In this document: positions 1 to 8,349 of the stretch, in pieces
How positions within the stretch are numbered: the first letter of the stretch is position 1
Layout of the letters: the number at the start of each line of letters is the position of its first letter
Assembly (NCBI GenBank): GCA_963782445.1
Contig: CAWAJM010000002.1
Location: 310,001 to 374,000, forward strand
DNA from: ZC4RG20 sp963782445
GTDB taxonomy: Bacteria; Pseudomonadota; Gammaproteobacteria; Steroidobacterales; Rariloculaceae
DNA length: 64,000 bases
Direction: 5' to 3'
The notes under the pieces: generated by a model
Seen by the model: only the letters and a program-made list of their open reading frames with translations
Database searches by the model: none
Told to the model about the DNA's origin: nothing
Position numbers and translations under genes: made by a program

Positions 1-612
1 GGCGCCTCGATGCTCTGGGTCGGTTGGTACGGTTTCAACGGCGGCAGCGCGCTCGCCGCCAACGGTGCGGCAGGGATGGCGTTGCTCGTGACGCACGCGA
101 GCGCCGCGGCCGGGGCGCTCGCGTGGATGACCATGGAGTGGATCAAGTTTCGCAAGCCCAGCGTCCTCGGCATCGTGACGGGCATGGTCGCCGGCCTCGG
201 CACGATCACCCCGGCGTCCGGCTACGTCGGTCCGGGCGCGGCGCTCATCATCGGGTCCGTCGCAGGCGTCGTGTGCTTCTACGCCACCCAGTTCGTCAAG
301 CGCCACCTCAAGATCGACGATTCGCTCGACGTGTTCCCCGTGCACGGCGTCGGCGGCGCGCTCGGCTTGTTGCTGACGGCGGTGTTTTCCTCTGCGGCGC
401 TGGGCGGCGTCGGCTTCGATGCAGGCGGCGGCATCGGCCGCCAACTCTGGGTTCAGGCCCTCGGTATGGCCGCGACCGCCATCTGGTCGGGACTCGCAGC
501 GTTCGTAATCCTCAAGGTGCTCGACGCGACCTTGGGACTGCGCGTGTCGCCGGAGCAGGAAACCGAGGGGCTCGACATCGCCATGCACGAGGAGCGCGGG
601 TACACGCTGTAG
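1..612 (+). CDS. amt: Ammonium transporter (Amt/Mep/Rh), C-terminal part, cut by window edge
   Basis: Inner-membrane channel for ammonium/ammonia uptake. The reading frame is open from base 1, so the start lies outside the window and only about the last 203 residues are seen. They contain several hydrophobic helices rich in Gly/Ala, the WYGFNGGS stretch, GSVAGVVCFYA, and the conserved FPVHGVGGALG segment, which carries the pore-lining histidine of Amt proteins. The C-terminus ends with the family-typical cytoplasmic tail GLDIAMHEERGYTL, the part that contacts the trimer neighbour and PII protein. Length and tail suggest an intact 3' end. A GlnK-type PII gene is often upstream in this family but cannot be checked here. 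Family assignment is secure. Confidence 0.93.
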   Translation, partial: GASMLWVGWYGFNGGSALAANGAAGMALLVTHASAAAGALAWMTMEWIKFRKPSVLGIVTGMVAGLGTITPASGYVGPGAALIIGSVAGVVCFYATQFVKRHLKIDDSLDVFPVHGVGGALGLLLTAVFSSAALGGVGFDAGGGIGRQLWVQALGMAATAIWSGLAAFVILKVLDATLGLRVSPEQETEGLDIAMHEERGYTL

Positions 613-675
613 CAGCTACGCCTCGCTCGGGCGCGCTCGGGCGCGCTTGGAGCGGCTGGGCGTGCCGGTAGTGGG

Positions 676-799
676 GTTCCTCGGGTTGCTGCGCAGGGCC
701 GTCGTCGGGACCGCCGTGAACCCGTCCCTGGGGGCTCGCTGAGCGCCATCCCTGGCGCTCAGCGTCCCGACGACGGCCCTGCGCAGCAACCCGAGGAAC
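676..799 (-). repeat. Long palindromic element, copy A
   Basis: Two 36-base arms (676-711 and 764-799) are perfect reverse complements. Between them lies an asymmetric 26-base block (712-737), whose reverse complement contains GGGACGGGTTCACGGCG, followed by a 10-bp hairpin (738-747 with 754-763). The 26-base block is identical, in reverse complement, to 1111-1136 of copy B and nearly identical to 55411-55436 of copy C. The arm sequences differ between copies, except that the inner ends read GTCGGGAC/GTCCCGAC. The element lies 64 bases after the amt stop codon. Strand is given so that the core reads GGGTTCACGG. Confidence 0.85.
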
Positions 800-1048
800 G
801 CGGCGATCGGCGGCGACGTCGCCCGATCGCGTCCTCGCTCGCGGCGGTGGGCGCGAAGGGTGCGCGGAAGCGTAGCGCCTGGCCGATGCAGCGCTGCGAT
901 CCGAGCCGCCCGCGGGCGGCCGGTCGACGTTGCGGCGCCGCGCCGGCGCACGCGTCCTTCGAACGAAGCGTTACGCGTCCGACTCCAGCCTCCGCTCGTG
1001 GTGCCAACGTCGAAGGCTGGATGCAACGCCGGCCCGGGGGACTACCTC

Positions 1049-1172
1049 GTCCCGGGAGCGCGCGCGAACGGCGTTTGCCGGGACGCTGGGCGCCAGGGAC
1101 GGCGCCCAGCGAGCCCCCAGGGACGGGTTCACGGCGATCCCGGCAAACGCCGTTCGCGCGCGCTCTCGGGAC
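1049..1172 (+). repeat. Long palindromic element, copy B
   Basis: Arms 1049-1083 and 1138-1172 pair over 35 bases with one G-T type mismatch. An inner 10-bp hairpin (1085-1094 with 1101-1110) precedes the asymmetric core 1111-1136, which contains CAGGGACGGGTTCACGGCG. Orientation is opposite to copy A, and arm sequence is unrelated to A or C apart from the GTCCCG ends. It ends 20 bases beyond the stop codon of the histidine kinase gene, so it would lie in the 3' part of that transcript. Confidence 0.85.
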
Positions 1173-1192
1173 CCGGCTAGGACGTCTTCGGC

Positions 1193-2542
1193 TTACGCCG
1201 CCTCGGTCTCGACCGGCAGCGTGAGCTCGATCTCGAGGCCGCCGCCCGCCCGATTCCGCGCGGTGACGTGCCCGCCGTGCAGCTCCATGACGCGGGCCGT
1301 GATCGCGAGGCCGATGCCGCGGCCGTCGGTGCGGTGGTCGCGGCTGTCGTCGACTCTGAAGAACGGCTCGAAGATGCGTTTCAAGTCCTGTGCCGGAACG
1401 CCTGGGCCGCGGTCGAGAATGCGGATCGCGATGCCCCCGGACGTGCGGGCGAGCTTGACTTCCACGCACTGGCCCGACGCGGCGTGCGCGAGGGCATTGC
1501 GGACGACGTTCTCGACCGCGCTCTTGAGCCCGTCCGGATCGCCGAGGATCGTCGGCACCGATTCGGCCTCGTAGCCGATCTGAGCCTCCGGATGCTCGAA
1601 GCGTGCATCGGCGATGATGCTGCCGATGAGGTCACCGAGCACGATGGGCTTGCGGGCCACGCCGGGGTCCGTTCTGAGCCGCGCCAGCGTCATGACCTGG
1701 CCGACGAGCGTATCGAGCCTTTCGACTTCCTGCTCGATACGGGCGAGGTCGCCTTGCGCGGCCTCCCCGGCCCGGCGCTCGGCCAGCGCGAGCGCGACGC
1801 GGATGCGCGCGAGCGGCGAGCGAAACTCGTGGGAGACGTCCCGCAGCAGTCCCTCCTTGTCCGTCACGAGGGCCTGCAGCCTTTCGGCCATGGCGTCGAA
1901 GTCGCGGGACAGCTGGCCGACCTCGTCCTTGCGGCGACTGGACGGGCCGCCGACGCGCGTTTCGAGGGCGCCCGCGGCCAGCGCGCGGGTCGCCTTCTGC
2001 AGGCGCACGATGGGGGAGGACAGGTACACGGCGAGCGCGAGCGAGGTCAATGCGGCGGCCAGTGCGCCGATCGTGAGCACGGCGGGCTTCGTGCCCGGCC
2101 AGGTGATGATGCCGAGGAACGTGATCGGCGCCGGGACGAACAGGAGCCGATACTGTCTCCCGTCCCCGCCCGTCAAGCGCGTCGTGAGCTGCATCGGGAG
2201 CACGTTCGGCGGGCGTTCGAAGCGGCGAAACGGTTTCGTGCGCAGCAACTGCAGCATGGCGCCGGGCAGCGCGCGGCCGAGCAGCTCGTTGCCGTTCTCG
2301 TCGAGCACGAGCAGCACGGTCCCCGGCGCCGGGCGAGGATGCTTGAAGAGCCAGACCTTGAGGCGGAACTCGCCGCCGCTGTGAAGCGCCTCGGCCGCCT
2401 GCTGAATGATGCGTTCCCGCCCCTCGACGTTGAGCTGATCGAAGGCCCGCTCCGCGAGCCTGAAGCTTACGAACACGGTCGCCGCGATCGTCGCCGTCAT
2501 GGCGACACCGAAGGAGACGAAAATTTTCCAGAATAGGCGCAT
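1193..2542 (-). CDS. Sensor histidine kinase, CpxA-like
   Basis: Membrane sensor of a two-component system; autophosphorylates on His and passes the phosphate to the response regulator encoded just upstream. The 449-residue protein shows TM1 (about 5-28), a periplasmic loop, TM2 (about 153-173), a HAMP linker (about 174-225), the HisKA motif DVSHEFRSPL with His238, the N-box ENVVRNAL (344-351), G1 DRGPG (377-381) and G2 DGRGIGL (406-412). Organisation and the motif FEPFFRVDDSRD resemble CpxA/EnvZ-type kinases, so envelope-stress sensing is a reasonable inference, but the signal is unknown. It starts 6 bases after the regulator's stop, so the two genes form an operon with the regulator first. 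Confidence 0.9.
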   Translation of the reverse strand: MRLFWKIFVSFGVAMTATIAATVFVSFRLAERAFDQLNVEGRERIIQQAAEALHSGGEFRLKVWLFKHPRPAPGTVLLVLDENGNELLGRALPGAMLQLLRTKPFRRFERPPNVLPMQLTTRLTGGDGRQYRLLFVPAPITFLGIITWPGTKPAVLTIGALAAALTSLALAVYLSSPIVRLQKATRALAAGALETRVGGPSSRRKDEVGQLSRDFDAMAERLQALVTDKEGLLRDVSHEFRSPLARIRVALALAERRAGEAAQGDLARIEQEVERLDTLVGQVMTLARLRTDPGVARKPIVLGDLIGSIIADARFEHPEAQIGYEAESVPTILGDPDGLKSAVENVVRNALAHAASGQCVEVKLARTSGGIAIRILDRGPGVPAQDLKRIFEPFFRVDDSRDHRTDGRGIGLAITARVMELHGGHVTARNRAGGGLEIELTLPVETEAA

Positions 2543-2548
2543 GGCAAC

Positions 2549-3250
2549 TCAATCGGGCGGCGGCACGAGCACGTAGCCGCTGCCGCGCACACTGCGAATC
2601 TGCAGCCGTTCCTCGCCGCTCTCTTGGACAAGCTTTTTGCGGAGATTGCTGATGTGGGTGTCGAGGCTGCGGTCGTCCGGCAACAGGCGCCGGCCGAGCG
2701 CCGTGCGGGTCAGCGTCTCGCGCGAGACGACGTCGCCGGCTGCGCGCATAAGCGTCGCGAGGATCACGAACTCTGCGTTCGTGAGGCGCAGCGGCTGGCC
2801 GTCGAGCCAGGCCTCGCGGCGCTGCAGCTGCGCGTGCAGCGGTCCTACGGTGAGCTCGGAGACCTCGTCCTCGGCGTCCTCGGCCGTCCGGCGCAGGATC
2901 GCCTTGATGCGGGCCAGCAGCTCACGCGGGTTGAACGGCTTCGGCAGGTAGTCGTCGGCACCCATCTCGAGGCCGACGATACGGTCCACGTCGTCGCCGC
3001 GCGCGGTCAGCATGAGCACCGGCGTGTTCGCGCCCGATTCGCGCAGCTGGCGCAGTACCTCGAATCCCGAGAGGCCGGGCAGCATGACGTCGAGGACGAT
3101 GAGCTCGTACTCGTTCGTCTGGGCCTCGCGCAGTCCCAGGGAGCCGTTCGGTACGGCCGTGATGGCAAGGCCTTCAGGCGTCAGGTACTCGCCCAGCATC
3201 TCCGTGAGCCGGGTGTCGTCGTCGATGATCAGAACTCGATTCAGCGCCAT
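2549..3250 (-). CDS. OmpR-family response regulator, CpxR-like
   Basis: Cytoplasmic DNA-binding response regulator, 233 residues. The receiver domain (about 1-120) has acidic residues D10/D11, phospho-acceptor D54 in LDVMLPG, T82 and K104 in LPKPF. The C-terminal half (about 135-230) is a winged helix ending RSVRGSGYVLV, typical of the OmpR/PhoB class. It is promoter-proximal to the histidine kinase, with 6 bases between the genes, so it is almost surely the cognate partner. Regulated genes cannot be read from this sequence. The intergenic stretch to the stress-protein gene (3251-3356) contains no clear terminator. Confidence 0.93.
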   Translation of the reverse strand: MALNRVLIIDDDTRLTEMLGEYLTPEGLAITAVPNGSLGLREAQTNEYELIVLDVMLPGLSGFEVLRQLRESGANTPVLMLTARGDDVDRIVGLEMGADDYLPKPFNPRELLARIKAILRRTAEDAEDEVSELTVGPLHAQLQRREAWLDGQPLRLTNAEFVILATLMRAAGDVVSRETLTRTALGRRLLPDDRSLDTHISNLRKKLVQESGEERLQIRSVRGSGYVLVPPPD

Positions 3251-3356
3251 TTCTCATCCCCGCGGTGCCGAGATGTCCGCCGAAGATTTACGCATCCGTG
3301 CCTAGGACGGACGCGGCTTGACAAAAATTCAGGGTGCGCCCGCGCGTGCGGGCCGC

Positions 3357-4298
3357 TCATGCGGCCGCCGAGGCCCCGAAGTCGACCGGCTTGATGACGA
3401 CAAGATCGCAGGGCAGCCTGTCGAGGACGCGCTCGGCCGTGCTGCCGATGAAGACGCGCCCGAGCGCGCCGCGCGCGACGGCCCCCATGACGACGAAGTC
3501 AGCTTCGAGTGCCTCGCACGTGCGCAGCAGGACGTCGTCCGCCGCCCCTTCCTCGAGATGCACCTGCGCGGCCGGAACCGAGAAGTCGGCGAGCAGGCGG
3601 TCGAGCGCCTCGCGATGGCGCCGCTCGACGGCTTGCCCGATCTCCAGCGTCGGCAGCGCCACGTCGGGCTCGGGCGCTGCGGCCGCCGCGGCGATCGCGG
3701 GTGCCGTGTCGAAGCCGTGCACGACGTGCAGGCGGCCGTGCAGCGCCGTGGCGAGCTCCGCCGCGAGGGCCAGGATCGAGCGGTCCAGCGCGGCGGGCTT
3801 GTCGTGCTCGTGAGTCGGATCGACGGCCGCGAGGATCGTCGGGACCGCGTCCAGCGCGCGCGGCTTGACCAGCAACAGCGGTGCGGGGCAGGTGCGGATC
3901 AGGTTCCAGTCGGTGTTCGACAGGAGCGTGCGCTTCAACACGGGGTGATGGTGCGTGTCCTTGGCGACGAGCAGCGGCGCTGCCTCGGCGGCCTTGCGCG
4001 CGATGCCGCGCTCGAGCGGATGGTCCCAGCGCACGTCGGCCGCAACGGCGAGCCCTTTCGCGAGCAGCGGCGCGCGCAATGTCTCGAGCCGCTCGCGATC
4101 GTGCTCGAGCCGGCTGCGCCGGGCTTTCGCGAGCCCTTCGGACTCGAACAGGCGCCCACCCTCGAGGTATTGATCGTAGTCGCAGACGAACAGCTCGAGC
4201 GAGGCTCCGCAGGCCTCGGCCAGAACGGCAGCGCGCCCTAGGGCGGGCTGCTCGTCAGCCGTCGGATCGACGACGGCCAGGATCTCTTTGCCTTGCAT
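3357..4298 (-). CDS. Tandem-domain universal stress protein (UspE-like)
   Basis: Cytoplasmic stress protein of 313 residues made of two consecutive Usp domains, twice the length of single-domain UspA. The first domain (about 1-150) begins KEILAVVDPT and ends with CPAPLLLVKP; the second (about 155-305) begins TILAAVDPTHEHDKP. It carries the nucleotide-binding pattern GAVARGALGRVFIGSTAERVL followed by LPCDLVVIKP, that is G-x2-G-x9-G(S/T). The first domain lacks a clean version of that motif, as is common in tandem Usp proteins. Same strand as the two-component genes but about 100 bases upstream of them, so co-transcription is possible, not shown. Precise role unknown. Confidence 0.9.
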   Translation of the reverse strand: MQGKEILAVVDPTADEQPALGRAAVLAEACGASLELFVCDYDQYLEGGRLFESEGLAKARRSRLEHDRERLETLRAPLLAKGLAVAADVRWDHPLERGIARKAAEAAPLLVAKDTHHHPVLKRTLLSNTDWNLIRTCPAPLLLVKPRALDAVPTILAAVDPTHEHDKPAALDRSILALAAELATALHGRLHVVHGFDTAPAIAAAAAAPEPDVALPTLEIGQAVERRHREALDRLLADFSVPAAQVHLEEGAADDVLLRTCEALEADFVVMGAVARGALGRVFIGSTAERVLDRLPCDLVVIKPVDFGASAAA

Positions 4299-4398
4299 AC
4301 GGGCGGTCTGTGATGGGACAGAGGGCCAGCTTAACGACTCGCAGGCCTTTGAAAAAGCCCGGTTTGTCCGGCTTGTGCGCCGGCCCGGCCGCGCGGCC

Positions 4399-5391
4399 TC
4401 AAACGGTCAGGACCGCGCTGCCCGTAAAGGCCCCCGACCGCAGGTCCGTCAGGGCCTGATTGGCGCTTTCCAGCGCGTAGCAGTGGACTTCGGTGCGGAT
4501 CGGAAGGCGCTCGGCCAGCGCGAGGAACTCCGTTCCGTCCCGCCGCGTGAGATTCGCGACGGAGCGGATCTGGCGCTCGCCCCAGAGCAGCGAATACGGA
4601 AACTCGGGAATGTTCGACATATGGATACCGGCGCAGACGACGGCGCCCCCTTTGACGACGGCGGCCAGTGCGGTCGGGATGAGTGGGCCTACGGGCGCGA
4701 ATATGATCGCGGCGTCGAGCGCCGCGGGCGGCGGCTCGTCCGAGCCGCCGGCCCAGGCCGCGCCGAGGGCTTCGGCGGAGGCCGCGGCGGCGCGGTCGCC
4801 CGGGCGCGTGAACGCAAAGAACTCGCCGCGGCGGGAGCGGATGACCTGCGCGACGAGATGGGCCGCGGCGCCGAAGCCGTATAAACCGATGCGTCTTGCG
4901 TCGCCGCACATGCGCAGCGCCCGGTAACCGATGAGCCCCGCACAGAGCAGGGGCGCGATCTGCGCGGCTTCGGCGTCCTCCGAGAGCGGAAAGCAGAAGC
5001 GCGCGTCCGCCGTCAGGTAGTCGGCATAGCCGCCGGGCAGCGTATAGCCCGTGAACAACGCGTGGTCGCAGAGGTTCTCGCGTCCGCTCGTGCAATAGCC
5101 GCAGACGCCGCACGTGTATCCGAGCCACGGGACGCCGACGCGATCGCCGAGCTGGGGCGAATCCGGAACGTCGGCGCCGCCCGGGACCGCGGCCACGCGG
5201 CCGACGACCTGATGGCCGGGAATGACGGGCCGCGGGACGTTCGGGAGTTCGTCGTCGACGACATGCAGGTCCGTGCGGCACACGGCGCAGGCCTCGACCT
5301 GGATCAGCAGCTGTCCCGGGTGCGGCACGGGCCGCGGCACCTCCTTGGGCAGCAGCGGCGCGCGCGGCGTTTGTTGGACCATGGCGCGCAT
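4399..5391 (-). CDS. Zinc-dependent alcohol dehydrogenase family protein
   Basis: Medium-chain dehydrogenase/reductase, 330 residues. The N-terminal GroES-like domain has the catalytic-zinc Cys in EACAVCRTDLH, and the family GHE motif is GHQ here (PVIPGHQVVGRV). The structural-zinc cysteines are in CGVCGYCTSGRENLC. The Rossmann domain begins about residue 170 (RRIGLYGFGAAAH). Sequence style fits the subgroup named 'zinc-binding alcohol dehydrogenase family protein' in genome annotation, near AdhA, whose substrates are not settled; small alcohol/aldehyde interconversion with NAD(H) is inferred. It ends 100 bases before the stress-protein gene, and its start lies 6 bases downstream of the stop of the next gene on the same strand. 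Confidence 0.88.
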   Translation of the reverse strand: MRAMVQQTPRAPLLPKEVPRPVPHPGQLLIQVEACAVCRTDLHVVDDELPNVPRPVIPGHQVVGRVAAVPGGADVPDSPQLGDRVGVPWLGYTCGVCGYCTSGRENLCDHALFTGYTLPGGYADYLTADARFCFPLSEDAEAAQIAPLLCAGLIGYRALRMCGDARRIGLYGFGAAAHLVAQVIRSRRGEFFAFTRPGDRAAAASAEALGAAWAGGSDEPPPAALDAAIIFAPVGPLIPTALAAVVKGGAVVCAGIHMSNIPEFPYSLLWGERQIRSVANLTRRDGTEFLALAERLPIRTEVHCYALESANQALTDLRSGAFTGSAVLTV

Positions 5392-5396
5392 CGGGC

Positions 5397-6746
5397 TCAG
5401 CGGTCCGCCGCCGCGTAGCGGAACTCATGAGTGAACCGCACTCCCGTGGTCGGGACTGGGCCGCCGGCGGCGAGCCGGGGACGGAAATGGGTGGCGCGAA
5501 TCCGGGCCTCGTAGGCCGCGTCGACGACGCCTTTGGGCGTCGCCTCCGCGGTATGCACGTTCTGAGCGCGGCCGTCGGCCGCCACGTCGAAGGCCACGAC
5601 GATCGTCCCGAAGCGATAGGACCCGCCGCGCGTATTTCGGTCCGCGGCATCGAGCGGTGCGACGAAGTCGATCATGCGCGGTGCGCCGAACACGCGGTCA
5701 GGGGCGCCGCCGGCTGCGGCCAGCTCCGTGTACGCGCGGGTGTAAAAATCGCGCGCCGTGGCCGGTTGCTCGTGCGCGGTCGCCCAGTCGCCGAGCGAGG
5801 CGAGGCTCAGGGCCTTCTCGGTCGGGTCCAGGCCCTGGGGGTCCGCGAGGACGGCCGCGAGCCGGCGCCGGTCCGAATCGCCGTCGCCGAGCAGCAGTTC
5901 GATCGCGACCAGCTGCCTCAAGGCCCGCAGCTGCGCGTTGCGGTCGCCTTGCTGCTTGGCCAGCGCCGCGATCTTCCGGTACTCGGCACGTTCGGCGGCG
6001 TGCAGGCGGGAATCGCCGTAATACGCGGCGAGCCGGTAGCGGTACGGGAGGGTCTTCGGGTCGTCGGCGCCGAACCGGTGCTCGGCGTTCTCGAGACGCT
6101 CGCGCTGCAGCGCCATCGCTTTGACCGTGTCGCCGAGACCCAGATAGGCCGTCGTGAGATCGTCGATGACGTTGCTCTGCGCGACGTTGTAGAGGCCGAG
6201 GTTGCGGCGGCTGAGGAAGCGGGCCTGGGTCAGGGCCACGACGGCCTCCTTAAATCGGCCGCTCGCGATGTAGATGCGCCCGAGCCCGCGGTAGGGCGCA
6301 ACGAGTGCCGCGGCGAACTCGCCGTCGGCCATGCCGATGACGTTGATGGCCTCGAGGTAGGCGCTCTCGGCCGCGGCGAACTCGTGCAGGGCCGTCTCGA
6401 TGTACCCGAGCGCGGCCAGGTCGTTGCCGCGCGTCTCGGGCGCCGCCTGGTCGGCGGAGCGCGTGAGCCGCCGGGCCGGATCGAGTGCCGCGGAGAAGTC
6501 GCCGGCGTCGACCAGCGCATCGCGCGCCGAGCGCAGGGCTTTGGGAGGCGCGGCCGCACCGAGGGGCGCGCCCGGGGGCTCGCTGCCGGCGGCGGGCGGC
6601 GGCGCGGCGGCCGCCGGCGCCGGCACCTGCGCCGCCGCCGCGGCGGCCACGCCGAGGCCGCCCGTGAGCGCCAGCGCGAGCAGCCTCCTCAGGTGCTCAC
6701 GCGCTCTTGTCTTTGCTCTTGTCGCTTTTGTCGGTCTTCGGCGCAT
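5397..6746 (-). CDS. TPR-like protein with C-terminal TonB-type domain (copy 2 of tandem pair)
   Basis: 449 residues. A long N-terminal signal or anchor (LRRLLALALTGGLGVAAAAAA, about 20-40) precedes an Ala/Pro-rich linker. A helical region of TPR-like repeats follows (for example AALGYIETALHEFAAAESAYLEA), then a C-terminal domain of about 85 residues with VVAFDVAADGRAQNV and ATHFRPR...FTHEFRYA, the pattern of the TonB C-terminal fold. It probably acts in the periplasm. It is clearly paralogous to the upstream gene 6697-8349 and overlaps it by 50 bases; no better downstream start is in frame until well inside the signal, so the ATG at 6746 is accepted. Function is not known; some TonB-domain proteins of this build are annotated 'energy transducer TonB'. 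Confidence 0.75.
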   Translation of the reverse strand: MRRRPTKATRAKTRAREHLRRLLALALTGGLGVAAAAAAQVPAPAAAAPPPAAGSEPPGAPLGAAAPPKALRSARDALVDAGDFSAALDPARRLTRSADQAAPETRGNDLAALGYIETALHEFAAAESAYLEAINVIGMADGEFAAALVAPYRGLGRIYIASGRFKEAVVALTQARFLSRRNLGLYNVAQSNVIDDLTTAYLGLGDTVKAMALQRERLENAEHRFGADDPKTLPYRYRLAAYYGDSRLHAAERAEYRKIAALAKQQGDRNAQLRALRQLVAIELLLGDGDSDRRRLAAVLADPQGLDPTEKALSLASLGDWATAHEQPATARDFYTRAYTELAAAGGAPDRVFGAPRMIDFVAPLDAADRNTRGGSYRFGTIVVAFDVAADGRAQNVHTAEATPKGVVDAAYEARIRATHFRPRLAAGGPVPTTGVRFTHEFRYAAADR

Positions 6747-8349
6747 ATCGGAACTCGAACGTCCGCTTGACGTGGTCCTTCCGCGCCGGCTCGCCGTCGA
6801 CGAACAGCGGCCGATAGCGTTGGTCCTGGACGATCCGCTTGAACGCGTCGTCGCGGAACCCCGGCGGATCCGAGCGCAGGATCGAGACGTTCATCGTCTG
6901 GCCGTCCTTGTCCACGTCGAACTGCAGATCGACGCGGCCCTCGCGGGTCTGGCTCGGGTCCGTCGTCTTGCCCATGCCCAGGAAGACGATGGGCTGCTCC
7001 AGCACGACTTCGGCGCCCGAGAACCACTCCTGCCGCAGCCGGTTCCCGTTCGGTACCCGGCCCAGCAGGTCCCACGCCTGCCGATACTCGCTGAGATCCG
7101 GGTTCGTGCTCGAGAACGCGACCCTCCAATCGCCGATGTCGCGCAGCACCTCGGCTTCGGCCAGCGGGTTGGCCTCGGGCTGGGCCTTCGCGATGGCGAG
7201 CGCCGCCTGGAGCGACTGCAGGCCCCGATTGTCCGGAATCGTCTGGGCCCTGAAGCTGTTGGCGATTTCGCGCAGCGGGCGAATGAGCAGCGGGCTGTTC
7301 TTGCCGTGCTCGGCGCGGATGGCGTGGATCGCCTCGCTGTACTCGCTACGCTCGTCGTCGTAGCGTTGGCTCTGGCGCAGCCAGGCGGCGTAACGGTAAA
7401 CGCCTTCGAGATATTTCGGGGAGCCGGGCGGGTTGTTGCGCTGCGCGAGCCGCAGAATCATGATCTGTTGATTGTCCGCGTCCTTATATTTGTTCATGGC
7501 CAGGAACGAGGCCGTGAGGCGGTCGAGGATCGGCACCTGCGTCGGGCTGAGCAGGCCGTAGACCCGACGCGTGACGCCGCGCGCCGAGTTGTAGGCCGTG
7601 ACGGCGTCGAGATACTTGCCGGCCGCCTCGTAGTTGTCGCCGAGACCGATGAGCGGGTCGATCGCGCGCTCGGAGAAATTGCCGTCGACGGCGCGGATGA
7701 GGCCGATGGCCTGCAGATAATTCTTCTCGGCGGCGTCGTGCTGGCCGGCATCCCGCTGCACGCGCGCGAGCGTGACATAAGCGTCCGCCGTCTCGAGACT
7801 GCGGTCGCCGAATTCCTTGCGGGTTTGCGCGAGCAGCTTCTGGCCGACGGGTACGGCTTCGAGGTACTGCTTCGCGTCGGTCAAATGCCGGATCTCGAGC
7901 AGGGACTCGAGCCGGCTGCTGCCGGCGGCCGCGTCGCCTGCCAAGCCCGCGCTCTGCGCCGCTGCCGGCCCGACCGTCCCGGCGTCCTCGGTCGTCCCCG
8001 CGGCGTCGACCGTTGCAGCCTTCGCATCGGGGCCGATGGGGATCTCGGCGGCCGCGGCCGGGCTCGGCGCCCCGCCGTTCCTCGGCTCGGCGGCATCCTC
8101 CACGGCGCGCGTCTCGTGCTCGATGGCGTCCGCGGCCGCCGCCTCCGCCCGCGGCGCTTTGCCGGCGCCGGCGTGCGCGGGCGCCGGCGGCATTGCGGGT
8201 GGCGGCTGACTATCGGCCGACGTGATGGCCGGGAAAGTGTCGTCGTCGGCCGCCTGGCCCCAGGCGCCGGCTGCGGCGGCGATCGTAGCGGCGCAAACGG
8301 CGGCTTGGAGCCAACGACGGCCGAACCGGAACTGTGGTGTGTTGCCCAT
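6697..8349 (-). CDS. TPR-like protein with C-terminal TonB-type domain (copy 1 of tandem pair)
   Basis: 550 residues with an N-terminal signal sequence (WLQAAVCAATIAAAAGAWGQA), a low-complexity Ala/Pro/Glu region to about residue 140, then TPR-like helical repeats (SLETADAYVTLARVQRDAGQHDAAEKNY is one unit). The C-terminal TonB-like domain has VDLQFDVDKDGQTMNVSIL and QDQRYRPLFVDG...VKRTFEFRY, followed by a short Lys/Asp/Ser tail. Periplasmic location is inferred. It is first in a likely three-gene transcript with its paralogue and the alcohol dehydrogenase gene. A TATACA -10-like hexamer lies upstream on the minus strand (about 8377-8382), without a clear -35. No ExbB/ExbD genes are nearby, so a role as a true TonB energy transducer is doubtful. 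Confidence 0.75.
   Translation of the reverse strand: MGNTPQFRFGRRWLQAAVCAATIAAAAGAWGQAADDDTFPAITSADSQPPPAMPPAPAHAGAGKAPRAEAAAADAIEHETRAVEDAAEPRNGGAPSPAAAAEIPIGPDAKAATVDAAGTTEDAGTVGPAAAQSAGLAGDAAAGSSRLESLLEIRHLTDAKQYLEAVPVGQKLLAQTRKEFGDRSLETADAYVTLARVQRDAGQHDAAEKNYLQAIGLIRAVDGNFSERAIDPLIGLGDNYEAAGKYLDAVTAYNSARGVTRRVYGLLSPTQVPILDRLTASFLAMNKYKDADNQQIMILRLAQRNNPPGSPKYLEGVYRYAAWLRQSQRYDDERSEYSEAIHAIRAEHGKNSPLLIRPLREIANSFRAQTIPDNRGLQSLQAALAIAKAQPEANPLAEAEVLRDIGDWRVAFSSTNPDLSEYRQAWDLLGRVPNGNRLRQEWFSGAEVVLEQPIVFLGMGKTTDPSQTREGRVDLQFDVDKDGQTMNVSILRSDPPGFRDDAFKRIVQDQRYRPLFVDGEPARKDHVKRTFEFRYAPKTDKSDKSKDKSA

Larger units (their letters stand above)
613..1192. other. Intergenic region between convergent amt and the histidine kinase gene
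   Basis: About 580 bases without a convincing gene. Several frames stay open only because of the high GC content; their translations are Arg/Ala-rich without recognisable domains. The region holds two long palindromic elements of one family in opposite orientation (676-799 and 1049-1172). Between them (800-1048) I see nothing functional. The two elements could serve as transcription ends for the converging genes, but neither is followed by a T-run. Confidence 0.7.

Noticed and set aside
613..1190. Several overlapping open frames after amt.
   Set aside because: They run through the palindromic elements, so their sequence is dictated by the repeats; Arg-rich, no start signals.
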